Origin: Porphyra umbilicalis
Lineage: Eukaryota > Rhodophyta > Bangiophyceae > Bangiales > Bangiaceae
Reading direction: 5' to 3'
NCBI GenBank assembly: GCA_002049455.2
Contig: KV918797.1
Coordinates: forward strand, 310,001-374,000
Length of the DNA stretch: 64,000 bases
Shown here: positions 41,827 through 53,059 of the stretch, piece after piece
How the letters are laid out: every line of letters starts with the position of its first letter
Numbering within the stretch: the first letter of the stretch is position 1
The notes under the pieces: model-generated
The model's input: the letters and a program-made list of their open reading frames with translations, nothing else
Told to the model about the DNA's origin: nothing
The model's database searches: none
Position numbers and translations under genes: made by a program

Positions 41827-42427
41827 AGGACGGCAGTGGGGCGCAGGGTGGAGGGGGAGGCACGTGGGGGGGAGTGTGGGATGCGGGGGGGGTGGGGGGG
41901 GCCTGCGGGATGCGGGGGTGGGGGGGGGGGCGGGAGTGTGGGATGCGGGGGGAGGGGGGGGAGGGGAGGAGTGTGGGATGCGGGGGGGGGGGGGGGGACT
42001 CGTGAGTGGGGCCTAGCGCACCATTTTCCGCCGTCGGCGGTGGCGGCTCGGGCGTGCGGCGCCGCGCCGTTTCCCGGGCGGCCGGCGGAGCCGGCGACCC
42101 CACGGGCCGCGTCCCCCACCGCCCGTGACCGCCACCGCCTGCTCGGGCGGCGTCGGGCGGCCTCGCTCGGCGACCTTCGGCCGCCTCGCTCGTCCGCCCT
42201 CCGCCACCCTCGCTGCCGCCGTCGGCCACGGCGGTGGGGGCGGCCCGTGGGGCCGCCGGCTGCGCCGGCCGCCCGGGAAACGGCGCGATGTGTCGGGCGT
42301 ACGCTCAAAACTACAACGTGTGTCAAGGACCACAACACACACAAAAAAAACAGAAAGCACCAGACACGCCCGGCTGCGGCGCCCCCCCCAAGCCCGCGCC
42401 CCAGTTCCCTCACCCCCCCCCACGCGC
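41827..42427. repeat. Harbinger-2 intergenic region: GTGGGATGCGGGG repeats and a long hairpin
   Basis: 41860-41990 is an irregular repeat of GTGGGATGCGGGGG. Then CGCCGTTTCCCGGGCGGCCGG...CACGG (42061-42127) pairs with its near-complement at 42228-42286 across a 100-bp loop. An A8 tract lies near 42333. The hairpin lies between the convergent ends of the two Harbinger-2 genes. Confidence 0.8.
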
Positions 42428-43573
42428 TCACTTGTCAAGTCGCCGCACGAGTGCCGCAATGAGGTCCAGGCTGCGGGCACGTTCTTCACGGTCAGCAGCC
42501 GCGGCTGCCAGCGCATCCGCCGCGGCTCGGCGGCTCGTGGCCTCTCTCGCCTCCTGCCGTCTCGCTTCTGCCAGGTACGCCTCGCGCTCGTGCTGTAGCC
42601 TTCGCTCTTCGAGGTCAAGCCGCCGCTCCTCGGCAGAGCAGCGCCGCTCCTCGGCCTTCCGCGAGCTCTCCGCGCTGCTTCTGACAACCTCCAGCAGCTT
42701 CTCCTCCTTCTCGTCCTCGATCTCCGCCCGGCGGCGGGAGCGCCCCGCAGCAGGCGACCTTGTGGTGCCGCCACCGTCTTCCCCCCCCTCCCGCTTCTCC
42801 TCTCCGTCCCCATCGGCTGCCACACCAGCATCCCGCTCCTCCCGGCGGCGGACGCGCCGCGCCAGGGCCGAACGACGAGCATCTGCGCCGGCCTGTAGGA
42901 GCGCATTCTCTTTCTTGGTCGTCTCCCCCTTGGCCTTGGCGGCGCGCAGCCGGCTGTCGTTCATGGCCGAGCACGCGTCTGCCATCAGCGCGTCCATCTC
43001 CGTCACTTCCTCTATAGTCCCGCTCTCCTTGGCCACGGCCGCCTCCTTTTTCTCAAACTTCGCCTTGAGGAGCTTGAAACGGTCCTTGACGGCTTTGCCG
43101 TCCACGTGAAAGGGCTTAGCCGGCTGCTGGTTGAAAAGGTCCGCCGCCCGCTCGTAGGTCTCCTCGCCCTTGCCCCACTCGGCCAGGTGGGCGCCTGCCA
43201 TTGTCACCACCGACGCGCAAAGCAGATCCACACGAATCCCCTCTGTTCCGACAGGCCAGACACGGCGCTTCTTGGGAGGCGGCGCCGCGTTGCCGTCCTT
43301 GTCCACCTCCTCCACGTCGCTCGGGCTACTGCTCGGTGGGGCCACCGTTGGCGCCGGGGGAGGGGAGGCACCACTGCCGCCCGAGAGAGGGGGGCCAGGA
43401 AGAGCGGCGCCTCCCGTGCCCAACCCAGCGCCACGTCGGGGGGGGGCAGGGGACGGGACAGAGGAGGCGCCCGCGCCGCGCCCGGCGGGGCGCTCGGGTG
43501 GGGAGGGGGCTGCACGGGTGGAGGTGTCCGCAGCACCCGCCGTGTCCGCAGCGTCCCCATCGGGTGACCTCAT
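42428..43573 (-). CDS. Harbinger-2 Myb/SANT-like protein
   Basis: A 381-residue uninterrupted frame. The N-terminal 100 residues are Pro/Gly/Ala-rich and end in an NLS-like PPPKKRRVWP. Residues ~120-205 form the SANT/trihelix-like DNA-binding domain (AEWGKGEETYERAADLFNQ...VKDRFKLLKAKFEKKE...ESGTIEEVTEMDALMADAC) found in Harbinger accessory proteins. Residues ~290-381 are a long charged coiled coil (EERRLDLEERRLQHEREAYL), probably for self-association. In this family the protein recognises the element's ends and recruits the transposase encoded convergently at 40687. Confidence 0.88.
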   Translation of the reverse strand: MRSPDGDAADTAGAADTSTRAAPSPPERPAGRGAGASSVPSPAPPRRGAGLGTGGAALPGPPLSGGSGASPPPAPTVAPPSSSPSDVEEVDKDGNAAPPPKKRRVWPVGTEGIRVDLLCASVVTMAGAHLAEWGKGEETYERAADLFNQQPAKPFHVDGKAVKDRFKLLKAKFEKKEAAVAKESGTIEEVTEMDALMADACSAMNDSRLRAAKAKGETTKKENALLQAGADARRSALARRVRRREERDAGVAADGDGEEKREGGEDGGGTTRSPAAGRSRRRAEIEDEKEEKLLEVVRSSAESSRKAEERRCSAEERRLDLEERRLQHEREAYLAEARRQEAREATSRRAAADALAAAAADREERARSLDLIAALVRRLDK

Positions 43574-43955
43574 CGCAATGATGTCGACGGACGCCTCTCG
43601 CCGACGCCGGGCGAATGGCCGGCACGCACACAGGTGCGGCTCTTAGGTACGGGGGGAACAGGCGGTTGCCTGGCAGGACGACGGAGGGACCTCACTCGCG
43701 CAGACCCAGAGGGGCGCCCGCCGGGCGGAAAGGGGGCGTGCGCATCGCCGTGGCCGAGAAATCGACGCCAGTGCGCCACACGTGTCACGATACGTCGAGA
43801 GAAACCATCCCCCGATGTCAACGCAGGAACGCCTCTGATAGCGAGAAATGGTAACCCATTCGTGGGATCCCTCGGCTGGATCTGCATACGTGGCATAGGT
43901 GGCGTGCCACGCTAACGATTTTCTTCCCACAAACGGGTTGTTTAAACTCCCTAAA

Positions 43956-45011
43956 GGCGCCGGTCTCGGGGGGTCCTCCACCGGGCGGCCCCCAGTTGTT
44001 GTAGGGTCCCGCGTGGCCGGCGGCTTGACGACTTGCGTGACCTCCCGGCGGCCCCCAGTTGTCTTGGCGCGTCGCGTGGCCGCCGGATTGACGACTTGCT
44101 TGAACACCCGGCGGCCCCCAGTTGTCGAGGCGTGCAGTGTGGCCGCCGGCTTGACGACTTTCTTGGCCACCCGGCGGCCACCAATCCTCGCTCAGTGGCC
44201 CAAAGCCGCCGGGCTGATGGGGACGCTGCCCGCCCGGCGGCACCCAGTTCCGCCTTGGCGAAGGCTAGCGATTGGGATGGAAGCCACCGCCGCCGTGGCC
44301 ACCGGGCTGTTGATCTCCTTGACCTTGAGAGCCCCGCGGCGCCCACACGTCGCGGCGGGCAGATCCGTCCCTGTCCCGCGAGTCCCGTCCCCGGCCGCCG
44401 TAGTCGTGGTCCGGTTGGAACGACGGCTCCCAGTGGCCGCCGGCTTGAGAAGACCGACCAGCCGGCGACGCCCAGCCACAGCGGCGAGGAGACACTCGAC
44501 GGCCGCCCGTATCCCACCCCCGACCGCCGTGTCCGCCGTTGCCGTCAGGCGGTTGCTTCCAACGGCCGCAGGCTTGATTGCCCTTCCAAGGAGCCGGCGG
44601 CACCCACTCGTCACGCGGCGGCAGCGACGCCCGTCCCGCTCCCCCTCCCAAATGTCCGCCACCTTGGTTGGGATCAAACCTTGGTCCCGGTCCCCAGCTG
44701 CCGCGCGCCGGCAGTGACGACCGTCCCGCCCCCCCGGCCCAATTGCCGCCGCCCTGGTTCGGTGTAGCGTTGGGCGGCGCCACCCACGCGCCGCCAGCTC
44801 CTGGCGGTCCTTGGCCAGCCGGCGGCGCACAGCTACCAGAGACAGGAAGCACGGGCCCCCCGCGTGGTGGGGCCGATGTTGAGCAAGGTGGGCAGCCCGC
44901 GACGTGGCAGGAGCACGTGCACCGCGCGAGCACCGCGAGCCGCTCTTGATGACGATGACGCTGGTCACGGCGACGCTCCGTGTCGCGCTCCCGGTCCGGC
45001 TTACGGGTCAT
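43956..45011 (-). pseudogene. N-terminal part of Harbinger-1 ORF2
   Basis: The ATG at 45011 starts MTRKPDRERDTERRRDQRHR, a highly charged segment, followed by a small cysteine cluster RCTCSCHVAGCPPC. Then come repeats built on NWGPPGG/NQGGGxxGGGAGR and RQAGGH. One TAG (44265-44267) interrupts the frame, which continues unchanged to the Harbinger-2 insertion at 43955. The translation upstream of 45011 is low complexity, so this Met is preferred. No known fold was recognised for the repeats; they look disordered. Gene B has a similar charged-plus-Cys start. Confidence 0.65.
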
Positions 45012-46435
45012 GATCGGAAAGGGGGGGGGGGAAGAAGGCTGGCTTTTGAAGGCCGGAGGTGGAGACGGGGACAAGGAGGGAGCGGTGACCAGAGCACATG
45101 GGCGCGCCGCCGGAGCTCGCGGTACACCGGCGGCGTGTCGGTTGCAACAGGCGCGCGCGGGAGGCAAGAAGGAGAGAATCAGCACGAGTGGGGCAGGGGG
45201 AGGAGGGGCAGGAGCCGCCGGCGTCTTCGGCTCAGGCACGCCGGCGGCAAGCACGTGATCGGTGTCGCGCAGGCGGTCGTTGGGCCAGAGGGCGGGAGGG
45301 CGGCGCGCCCCCGCAAGCTGCACCAGTGCTCGACCCTGCCCCCGGGACCCCTCGTGCGCGCTGGACGAGGGGGCGGGGCGGGGCGCAGGCCCGCAGCGGG
45401 CCCAAAACACACGAGGTGTCTTCGAGGGCGCCCGAGGTGGACACGAACCCCGGGTGACGCCTCCCCAGCCGCAATGCGCGGTGACCCGCGCGCCCTCCAC
45501 GCACCCCCGCCCAATCCGCAGTGGTCACGGGGTGGCCCCAAATGACCGGTTGGGCGGAAGGGGGGCACACAGGACACAGGAAGCAACACAATCTAATCAC
45601 GGGCCGGCTGACCCCTCGCCGCATCGAATCCGCCTCCCATGTGAGTTTCTCTAAACAATTCCGCGAGCCAATGACAAGGCTCCATACGACTACAACCTTT
45701 TCAATATTTTCCCTTGTCAAGCAAACAAATCGTGAGACTGGTTGCGGGATCGGACCAGTTTTCTGGCGTCGGACCAGCGATACTGCCCCAATGGAATTTT
45801 GCACCAGCCCACCTCCAGGGACTGCCAACGCCTGGTCCAACGAACGGCGTCGGCCACCGTTGCTTCTGGAAGCACCCGAATGGCGCTTCGGGACGGACCG
45901 CGCGGTCCACGACTCGGTCTTGTCGCGACAGCGCATCGCATCACGCACCCGTTGAGGGAACCTCGACCAACGCCAATACCTCTGTTGTGTCCCGTGAGAC
46001 TCGGGTTTGAGACAAGTGTGCCAAGTTTCTCCCGCCATGCTGACTTTGGACGCGTGGTGCGACAACTTCGTCCGATGTTCACGATTCGTGTCTCTCTATT
46101 TCAGACGTGTGTGCCGAAAGTGTATTTTATTGCCGCGATTTGGAAGGTTCCACTAGGATCATAGACACTTTGTCTCACGATCTCTGCCGCATGGTAGCCT
46201 TTTCGTCCGGTGTGTCTCGCCATCGAGACTGCTTCACGATATGCACGAATTTGGACCACTTGGGGACGAACGTTGCTGGGCGCGCATCCCCCATCTTACT
46301 TTCCCCATCTGGTGATCATGTAGCCCTCGTTTCCGGTACCTCCAGGAGGGCAGAGGGCCCTCTTGGATGAGAAAAATGGGGGGCCGCTCACCGCCCTCCA
46401 CGTAAGCAAACGTGGCATATTCCGTTTGGGGTTTC
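45012..46435. other. 5' region of ORF2 inside Harbinger-1
   Basis: It holds the presumed promoter of the minus-strand ORF2, including a CCAAT motif (GAGCCAATGAC) at about 45665. 45560-46435 contains no recognisable gene. Confidence 0.35.
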
Positions 46436-46490
46436 AGAACTTGGGGGAGACGTTGTTGGGTGTGCTCTTAGGGCGGAGCCACCAGCGTGC

Positions 46491-49400
46491 GTTTGGGAGG
46501 CTAGAATGGCGAAATGAAAGTGCAACGTGGGCACATTTGCTTGGGTCCTCGTCGGCGTTCGACGGTCGTTCGCATATGAGCAATGAAGTAAGGTCGAACG
46601 GGGGCTACTGTGCGTGGTTACCGATGCTATTCATGGGTGGCATTGCATGAAATGGATACTAGATTGGTGAACAGTCTCGTGCGCAGTCCGTTCGCTGTTG
46701 ATGAGATGGTGGGCTACCTGAGAAAAGAATGAACGCATTCTGCGATTCAGCCGCGATCGACGCGCTGACCGCCAGCGATCGTCGTATTCAGGAAGGCACG
46801 TTTCTGGTTGATATGGCTAATCTGTCCCAAATACTTGGTCGTCGGCGCGATCGTCATGCCACGACAGCGCGTGCCACGTGCCAAGTCTGGCGTCGAAGCG
46901 CCGCCGACGCAATCTGGCGTCTGCGCGGAACCGTCTGTGGCCTCAAGGGCGCCAACGTAGCTGCGGCCAACGACAAATCTCCGTTGGATGACAACACGCG
47001 CCCTGCATGCGGGCGCCTGCTGGCCCCACAATGCAACAAAGCCCCTGTGGCGTCGTCAGAACGGACACCGCGCGAGTGGAGCGCCAGGCATTCACCGGAC
47101 TGTGCGGGCTGCATGAGCCTGTTTGCTTTAAGAGTTGGTGCCCAGTGCGAGAATCGTCCGACGACATGCGCTGACACTGTCCAATTGCGTGTGAGAGACG
47201 ACTTTGGATGCTCTCGCCGGCGTTTTCGCCGCTGGAAGCACGCCCCCCCATGTGGAGGTGTTCACAGCATCCGACAATGTGCAGCTCGCTGTGGACACAC
47301 CTCCACACTCAAGTTACATCTTGTCTCTTCCTCTACCTGCAGATCGTTGCGCATGTCTAGAGGACAGCAGCCACCACCCGAAGACCTTGTCCAAAGATTT
47401 GTGGCGCAGACGCTATCTCTTCTCGGCCCATGCTTTCTCGGATTGCTACTCTCAGCTGCGACAGTGGCCACCGATGGAAACTCGCTAGCAAGGCCCCAGT
47501 CCACACATCGCTGCTTCGAGGGCTGGGCTACCAGTCGGCGCGAGTGGCCCGGCCTGCAGAGGCGCCTGTGCAGAAAACGTGGGACAGCGCATCGAGCCAG
47601 CTCGGTGCGGTGCGTGGGAGAGGCGTGCTTTGGTACGAGGCGGGCTGCGAACACGGGAAGGGGGACGGCAAGAGCCTACGGCAGCCTGCAGGCACAGGTC
47701 TTTGGCCGCACCCATCTCCCCTGTGGTGCACTGTATTAGAAAGCGTGCTGGTGAGTCGCTGTCAAGTGCTTTGGTGCTGACTGAGATTCCTTGCATGGCC
47801 CTTCCGTGCACGGTAGAGCGCGTTTCATAACAGGCCCGTACACAACGTCTTAGCCGCAAGTACTGGCAGCGACGGTGCACTCCCAGCCACGCCGTCCACA
47901 CCACCGGCCAGCTGGTCCCTGCGCGCCCACAGGGTAGGACCTCGCGATGCACACGGGCGCCGCGCGTATTCGCGGTCGCAGCGCCGCGGCCCGCCACATG
48001 TATTCACCGCATCTCGACCAGTCCGCTGGACACGGCCTCATCGCGTCTGCTACGGGCACCGTGGCCCGCAGGTTGCTCCACCGCAGTCGTGATCGACGAC
48101 ACTGCGGGGTCTGCGAGCGCAGTCGCTGCGAGAATCGCAGCGCCGGCTGTGGCCTTTCCGCGTGCGCGGACAGCTATCGCGCGCGGTCAGCACGGCACGG
48201 CCGACGACTACGGCACGGCTCGCGGCAGCATGAGCCGAGGCTGCCGTCTGGCGGCCGATGACGCCAACGCTGCAGCCTGTTTTCCACCGGTCTTCGTAGA
48301 CAGACAACGCGCTGCGAGCACTGCGTCTCTACCGCGCCGCGCATCATCGGGCTCGTTGACGCTGACGCCGGGTGCAGCGGCGACGGCCGCTGGCACGCGC
48401 ACCCTTCCTTGCTGCGGCGACGGTGGCGATGGATCTGGGGAAGACGGATCGTAACAAACAATGGCAGGAAAAGACAAAACGAGTCGTCGTGCGCATGTCA
48501 GCACGCATGTCTCACCTTCTCGAGCTCGGAAACCCGTGACCCATCTGCATCCTCTCGCCCACTACAGAAGAGCACCTAGTGAAGTACCTGCGCGTGTTTG
48601 GATGCCCTCCCAAACGAAAAAAGAGCCACCCATACCTCGAACACTTAGGGCACCGACAGGAAGAGACGGCGCTAGTTGAGACGGGAGGCCGTGTTGTCCA
48701 GGTGGAAACGGGAGGCAGTGACAGTGAAGCGCACACTGAAAGTGGGGGCGACGGCGACAGTCACGTAGCTACAGAGAGGTCGTCGACGACGACGATGTTG
48801 GCGGTCTGCTGGGCACAACGATGGCCGGCCTGGACGGGCCATCAGGCGGAGGTGCTGGCAGCTGCACCATCATGCCGAATCATTACCCTGACGGCGGCCC
48901 CCGACCTGCCCCTCTAGACCAGTGTCGGTACGGGATTTCTGCCCTGATAGGACGGCTCGGCGGCATTCCCCGCCCGGGGCCCCAGACGCCCACCCCCCCC
49001 CCCCCCTTCTTCTGCCTTCCAGGCAGGATTACTGACAAATCATGCTGCAGAGCATTCCAGGCCACGCTCGCGGCGGCGAGCCCTGTCCTTCTCGTCCCCA
49101 CCGCCGTCAAACAACCTCTTTGCACAGTGTCGGGGTGATGACCATCATTTGCGGAGCCGCCCGGGCCCAGTGATCCCGGACGCGGCATTCCCGCCCCCAC
49201 TCCTCGTTTCCCCTTCGCTCTCCACTGTTGGAGCGACCGACCGGCTGTTTTCGCATCGCCAGCTGGTCCCCCTCGGGCAGAGGGTTGCGACGGCTGCCAC
49301 CGCCGCTTCCAGCCGACTGGGCCACTGTCGGATGTGCAAGGGCATCACGAGATCACGCGGCAAGCGATCGCGGCTCCTGCCATGCCGCGTCATCCGATGC

Positions 49401-49766
49401 AGTAGCTACCGATCGTAAGCCCCTCACGTGGCACTTTCGTGGCACCACCAGCGATCGTCGATTGGGCGAGTTCGAGGCTCCAAAACGACAGATTGGGCTT
49501 CCAAGTTGCGTTTTGGGCGTCGAACGGCCTCCAGACGTTCCAATATCACCCCCGATATGCGAACGGTCGACTCGCGTTCGACGCGATTCATCTTTGAATG
49601 TAATGTACTTACTCGATTGCGATAACTGCTGGATATTCAATCTAGCGCCAAACGAGGACGCGTTCGACGGCCTTTCTGCTTCCACCAACGCTTGTTCGGC
49701 CACGTCGCACCATATATGCCACGTCTCTGCAACGTGTCGTAAATATGGCGTCGAACGCACGTTGGT
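46491..49766. other. Unassigned region with weak open frames
   Basis: Plus-strand frames at 46729-47739 (336 codons), 47204-47488 and 48089-48454 are open, but none shows a recognisable domain. Overlapping frames are open too, so coding is doubtful. A C-run lies at about 48993-49005. Confidence 0.25.
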
Positions 49767-50355
49767 GGCTCCGCCCTTAGAGCGTCTCCACCAATGGATC
49801 CAAACACCCAAACGCCTAAACGTGGCACGGTTTTGCCAAACGGGCAATGGTGGCTGGGATGCGATCCAAAACCAGGGTGTGACGGTCCAAAAATAGACCA
49901 TCCTCACATATTCTAGTCGCCTAATCGACCTCGTGTCCATGACACGCGATTTCTCTAGTTTTGGATCTTCAACGGCAGGTCCAGTCCAAAAGGGCCCGTT
50001 TGGAGGCGCGCCACTCCAAACAAGCCTGTTTGGATGCGCCCCCAACCGTATGGCCACCCCCTGATTCCGTATTGAGACAACCTACGCCAATGGAAAGCGT
50101 GACCCGTGGAATGCAAACAGTGATATGGCAATCGGCTATCCACCGAGATTCTTTGTCGGGCATTCGTGGATGGTCTGTCGGCCACAAAAGAGGCCCACCC
50201 ATAGTGACCATCCAGGGGAGCCCAAGATTGAGAGGTGACCTTCTTTGTTTTGGATCGACGTTTGGAGAGCCAGTGACAGGGCCACACGTTGGGCACTCGT
50301 GACGTTTGGCTTTGGCTTTTGGCTCCATTGGTGGAGTCGCTCTTAGGGCGGTTCC
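49767..50355. mobile_element. Harbinger-type MITE (about 590 bp)
   Basis: The inverted ends are GGCTCCGCCCTTAGAGCGTC and GGAACCGCCCTAAGAGCGAC, both followed by TCCACCAATGGA. The CCGCCCTAAGAGC core also ends Harbinger-1 at 46466-46480. Sequence just outside the ends (AACGCACGYTGGT) is shared as well, so true borders may lie up to 30 bp further out. No coding capacity. Confidence 0.7.
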
Positions 50356-52225
50356 AATAATAGCCGTTTGGAACCTTAAATTATTCCCAATTCCAGGCAC
50401 GTGCGTGCAATACCCCTGCCTTCAGGACGGTGGCGCGCTCGGCGACGCATTGACACCGGGCGCGCCGGCCGGCCCTATGACAGCGAGCGCGCAAGGGGGC
50501 ACGTACAGCCACGTTGCCGTGGTGGGTGGGGCGTCGGGTGGGAAAAGGGGTGCCGCCTCCGGCACCGCAGCGGCGGCGGCCCCCGCCGGCGTCGCGCCGC
50601 GCCCACGTGCGAGGCCGTCACTCCGCCGCGCAGCCCATCTGCGCACGGCGGGCGGGGCGGCCGAAACGGCGCACGGGCGGGCGGGTGGGACTGATCGCCG
50701 CGCGACGAGGCGCCTGTAACCGCGCCGCCAGATGGCGTCAGCAAACGCCGACGCGCCGCCGCAACAGAAGACGGCGCGCAGGCACGATCACTCGCGGGTC
50801 ATAGTGGGCACGTCAAGCCCCGGAAGTCGCTGCGCACGGTCACCGCGCGCAACTCGGTGTGGTAGAGGGGGCACGGGGGCAGGCGCCGTCCGGGTCCAGT
50901 GACCCCTGTGGCAGGACAGTCCTTCTCAGCCACGTAACTCCATTCGTTTTTAGCGTCATCGCGACCCTTCCAACACTGACACGCTCTCAGATCCCTGAGG
51001 AGACGAATGCAGACTGCCACCTCTGAAACGGAGAGCAAGTCCCTTGATCTAAGTATATCTGTGCATCACTACACTTTGAGAGCACCCTGTCCTAAAGGCC
51101 AGGGAAATGACTTGCGCGTGGCGGCCTCTGTTTGGATCCGCGACTCGTCCACATATCCCCGCTGAAACGAGCTAGGACTTACGGCAGGAGGGGGGCTAAA
51201 GTGGGCTACTGTTGCGAACATATGCCGACAGGATTCGGAAACCTCGTTCCGCGAGTCATGCGCATTCGAACCGGCTTTCACGATGGAATGTGGTCGCCCA
51301 CCGTGTTGCAGGCCACTGCAAGGTGAATCTGGTCGAGATTGGTTCTGCGGCGTGATCTCCGACGCTGACGTCGACGAGCGTCGTTAAATGCGTGATACGC
51401 AGCGGTTTCCAACAGCCATTCTAGCCCCAGTATAGCTGTCTGCCTCCAATAGCCAGCCGATTGGGCTCAAATCGGCCTGCCACGACAGCGCCAGAGGGCA
51501 CGAATATGGCCTGCGGCGTGTGATTTGGGGCCGCAACATGCCACGGGCGCTTCGGCCGTGCGACGTCGGCTCTAGACCGGGTTTCCTGTCGCCACAGTGC
51601 GTGTGCGTAGCGGGCGCTTCCGTCGAGCACGACGTGGAAGGCTCTCGGCGGTCGGCACGCGGGTCCATGCCCACCACACGTTGCACATGCCATCGAAGAA
51701 GTGTGTTAGAAACCGTGGCTCGTACGCAGGATCACCACGACCCGTGCAACGGTCATGACGTCTTCTTGCTGGCGTCCGTGTCTCGCGCTCATCCCGATTT
51801 TTCGTGCGAGATGCGACGGCTGCTCTTCGGTGAGTGACAGCCATTCGGTTTGATGATGGCATGCGTGATCTCCTTGTAGGAGTGGGTCATTGGGCTGATA
51901 GGGGCGACAAATGACGACGTCCCTCCCGTGCGAAACGCACAAGTGTCAAGGTGCTGCACGAGTACCGGGTTTTCATACTTAGCTCCCCCTTCTCTGCGAC
52001 TTGACGGTATTTATTGCCAGCCACCGGAGCGGCAACTGTCCCTCCGTGAACGGCACAAGGGAATGGTCTCGGTATTGTGAATTCACTTCGCACCGGGTTC
52101 TGTGACAATTACCAAAGAACTGTGCATCCCGTGCGGAGAAAGCGGGTTCCGACGCCCAGAATAGAAACGCCCTCTCCCCCGCAACGCGGGAGGTGGCGGT
52201 GGAGCGTCGCTTCAATGAGGAGACC
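50356..52225. other. Unassigned region
   Basis: 50400-50800 is GC-rich with frames open on both strands; 50800-52225 is mixed. No domain, TIR or tandem repeat was recognised. Confidence 0.3.
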
Positions 52226-52396
52226 GTGTGTACTTATGTACGTATGTGCGTATGTGCGTTTGTGCGTATCTGCGTATGTGCGTACGTTCGTATGCGCGTA
52301 TGTGCGTATGTGCATATGTGCGTAAGTGCGTATGTGCGTACGTGCGTACGTGCGTACGTGCGTACATGCGTATGTGCGTAAGGGCGTATGTGCGTG
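52226..52396. repeat. Microsatellite of GTATGTGC/GTACGTGC type (about 170 bp)
   Basis: Units GTAT, GTGC and GTAC alternate almost without interruption, giving near-perfect purine-pyrimidine alternation. All six frames stay open with Cys/Val/Tyr- or His/Thr/Arg-rich translations, which are artefacts of the repeat. Confidence 0.95.
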
Positions 52397-53059
52397 TTCG
52401 CAGGGTCAGACATTCTTCCGAAGCCCCATGCGGAAGCGGAGCCCGGCCCTTGCCGTGCGGACCGACACCACACCAAGTGCCCCCGCCTTTTCCATCTGGC
52501 ACGGTCCCTACGAAAGCCCGCCGAGCTGCCCTACGGGAAAAAACCGGGCAGAAGACCGGCATCTCCTAAAAGAAACTGGCATACTCGACTCGCTATTCCG
52601 GTTTTGTGTCACGCGCTCGCTGCACACCACCTCCCATTTCATTCGACAAGGAGAGGGGCTCAACAAGGGCCGTCAAGGGGGGGTGCCCCCAAGGAAATGA
52701 GGGTGACCTCGAGCCCAGCCCCTGCGACGGTCGCTCAGCCTCAACTTGAGAACCACGTCGCCTCATCGAAGCATACCATCCGTCCATCACGCCCCCCCCA
52801 CAACCACCCCCCCCCTCCTGAGCTCATTCTTCCACTGTTTGCCTCCCCACTGCTCTAGCCGACTCACTTCCCATCCAATCAACCATGGAGCCCCGGGCCG
52901 TCGACGCGCTGTGGGTCGACTGGTTCCACCACTTGCCCCCAGCCTGCTCGGGTCCCCCCACCCCGGTCTTGCCACGCAAGCACGGCGGCAGCGGCGGGGC
53001 ACGCGCGCGCACGCGATCAAGCGCGCGGACGGCGCACCGCACCAACGGCGCGAGACTGG
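52397..53059. other. Unassigned spacer
   Basis: No clear gene. A plus-strand ATG at 52885 (MEPRAVDALWVDWFHHL) opens a frame running into the 93-bp repeats; whether it is expressed cannot be judged. Confidence 0.3.

Larger units (their letters stand above)
40452..43952. mobile_element. PIF/Harbinger transposon (Harbinger-2), 3501 bp, nested in Harbinger-1 ORF2
   Basis: The inverted ends begin AGGGAGTTTAAACAACC, with CGTTTGTGG further in on both sides. A 3-bp duplication, AAA, lies at 40449-40451 and 43953-43955, as expected for Harbinger. The element carries a plus-strand DDE transposase and a convergent minus-strand Myb-like gene. Element plus one target copy is 3504 bp, a multiple of three, and the host frame rejoins as GPPETGAFEPIHVNWQPP. 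Confidence 0.9.
33820..46490. mobile_element. PIF/Harbinger transposon (Harbinger-1), about 12.7 kb with a nested element
   Basis: The left end (33837-33875) and right end (46436-46480, reverse complement) share TAA(G)AGCACACCCAACAACG and CCCCAAGTTC. The match probably extends outward a further 15-30 bp (shared CGCACGCT), so borders are approximate and no target duplication was fixed. Between the ends lie a plus-strand PIF transposase (34616-36646) and a convergent minus-strand SANT/Myb-like ORF2 (45011-37531), the two genes a Harbinger element needs. Harbinger-2 is nested in ORF2; without it the element would be about 9.1 kb. Confidence 0.75.

Noticed and set aside
46729-47739. 336-residue hypothetical gene
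   Set aside because: No domain, and overlapping frames are equally open. Left as unassigned.
48579-48917. KYLRVFGCP resembling the segment after a Copia integrase
   Set aside because: Nine residues only; no neighbouring element sequence supports it.
52188-52569. Cys-rich (MCVCAYV) small protein
   Set aside because: Direct translation of the GTGCGTAT microsatellite; every frame is open.
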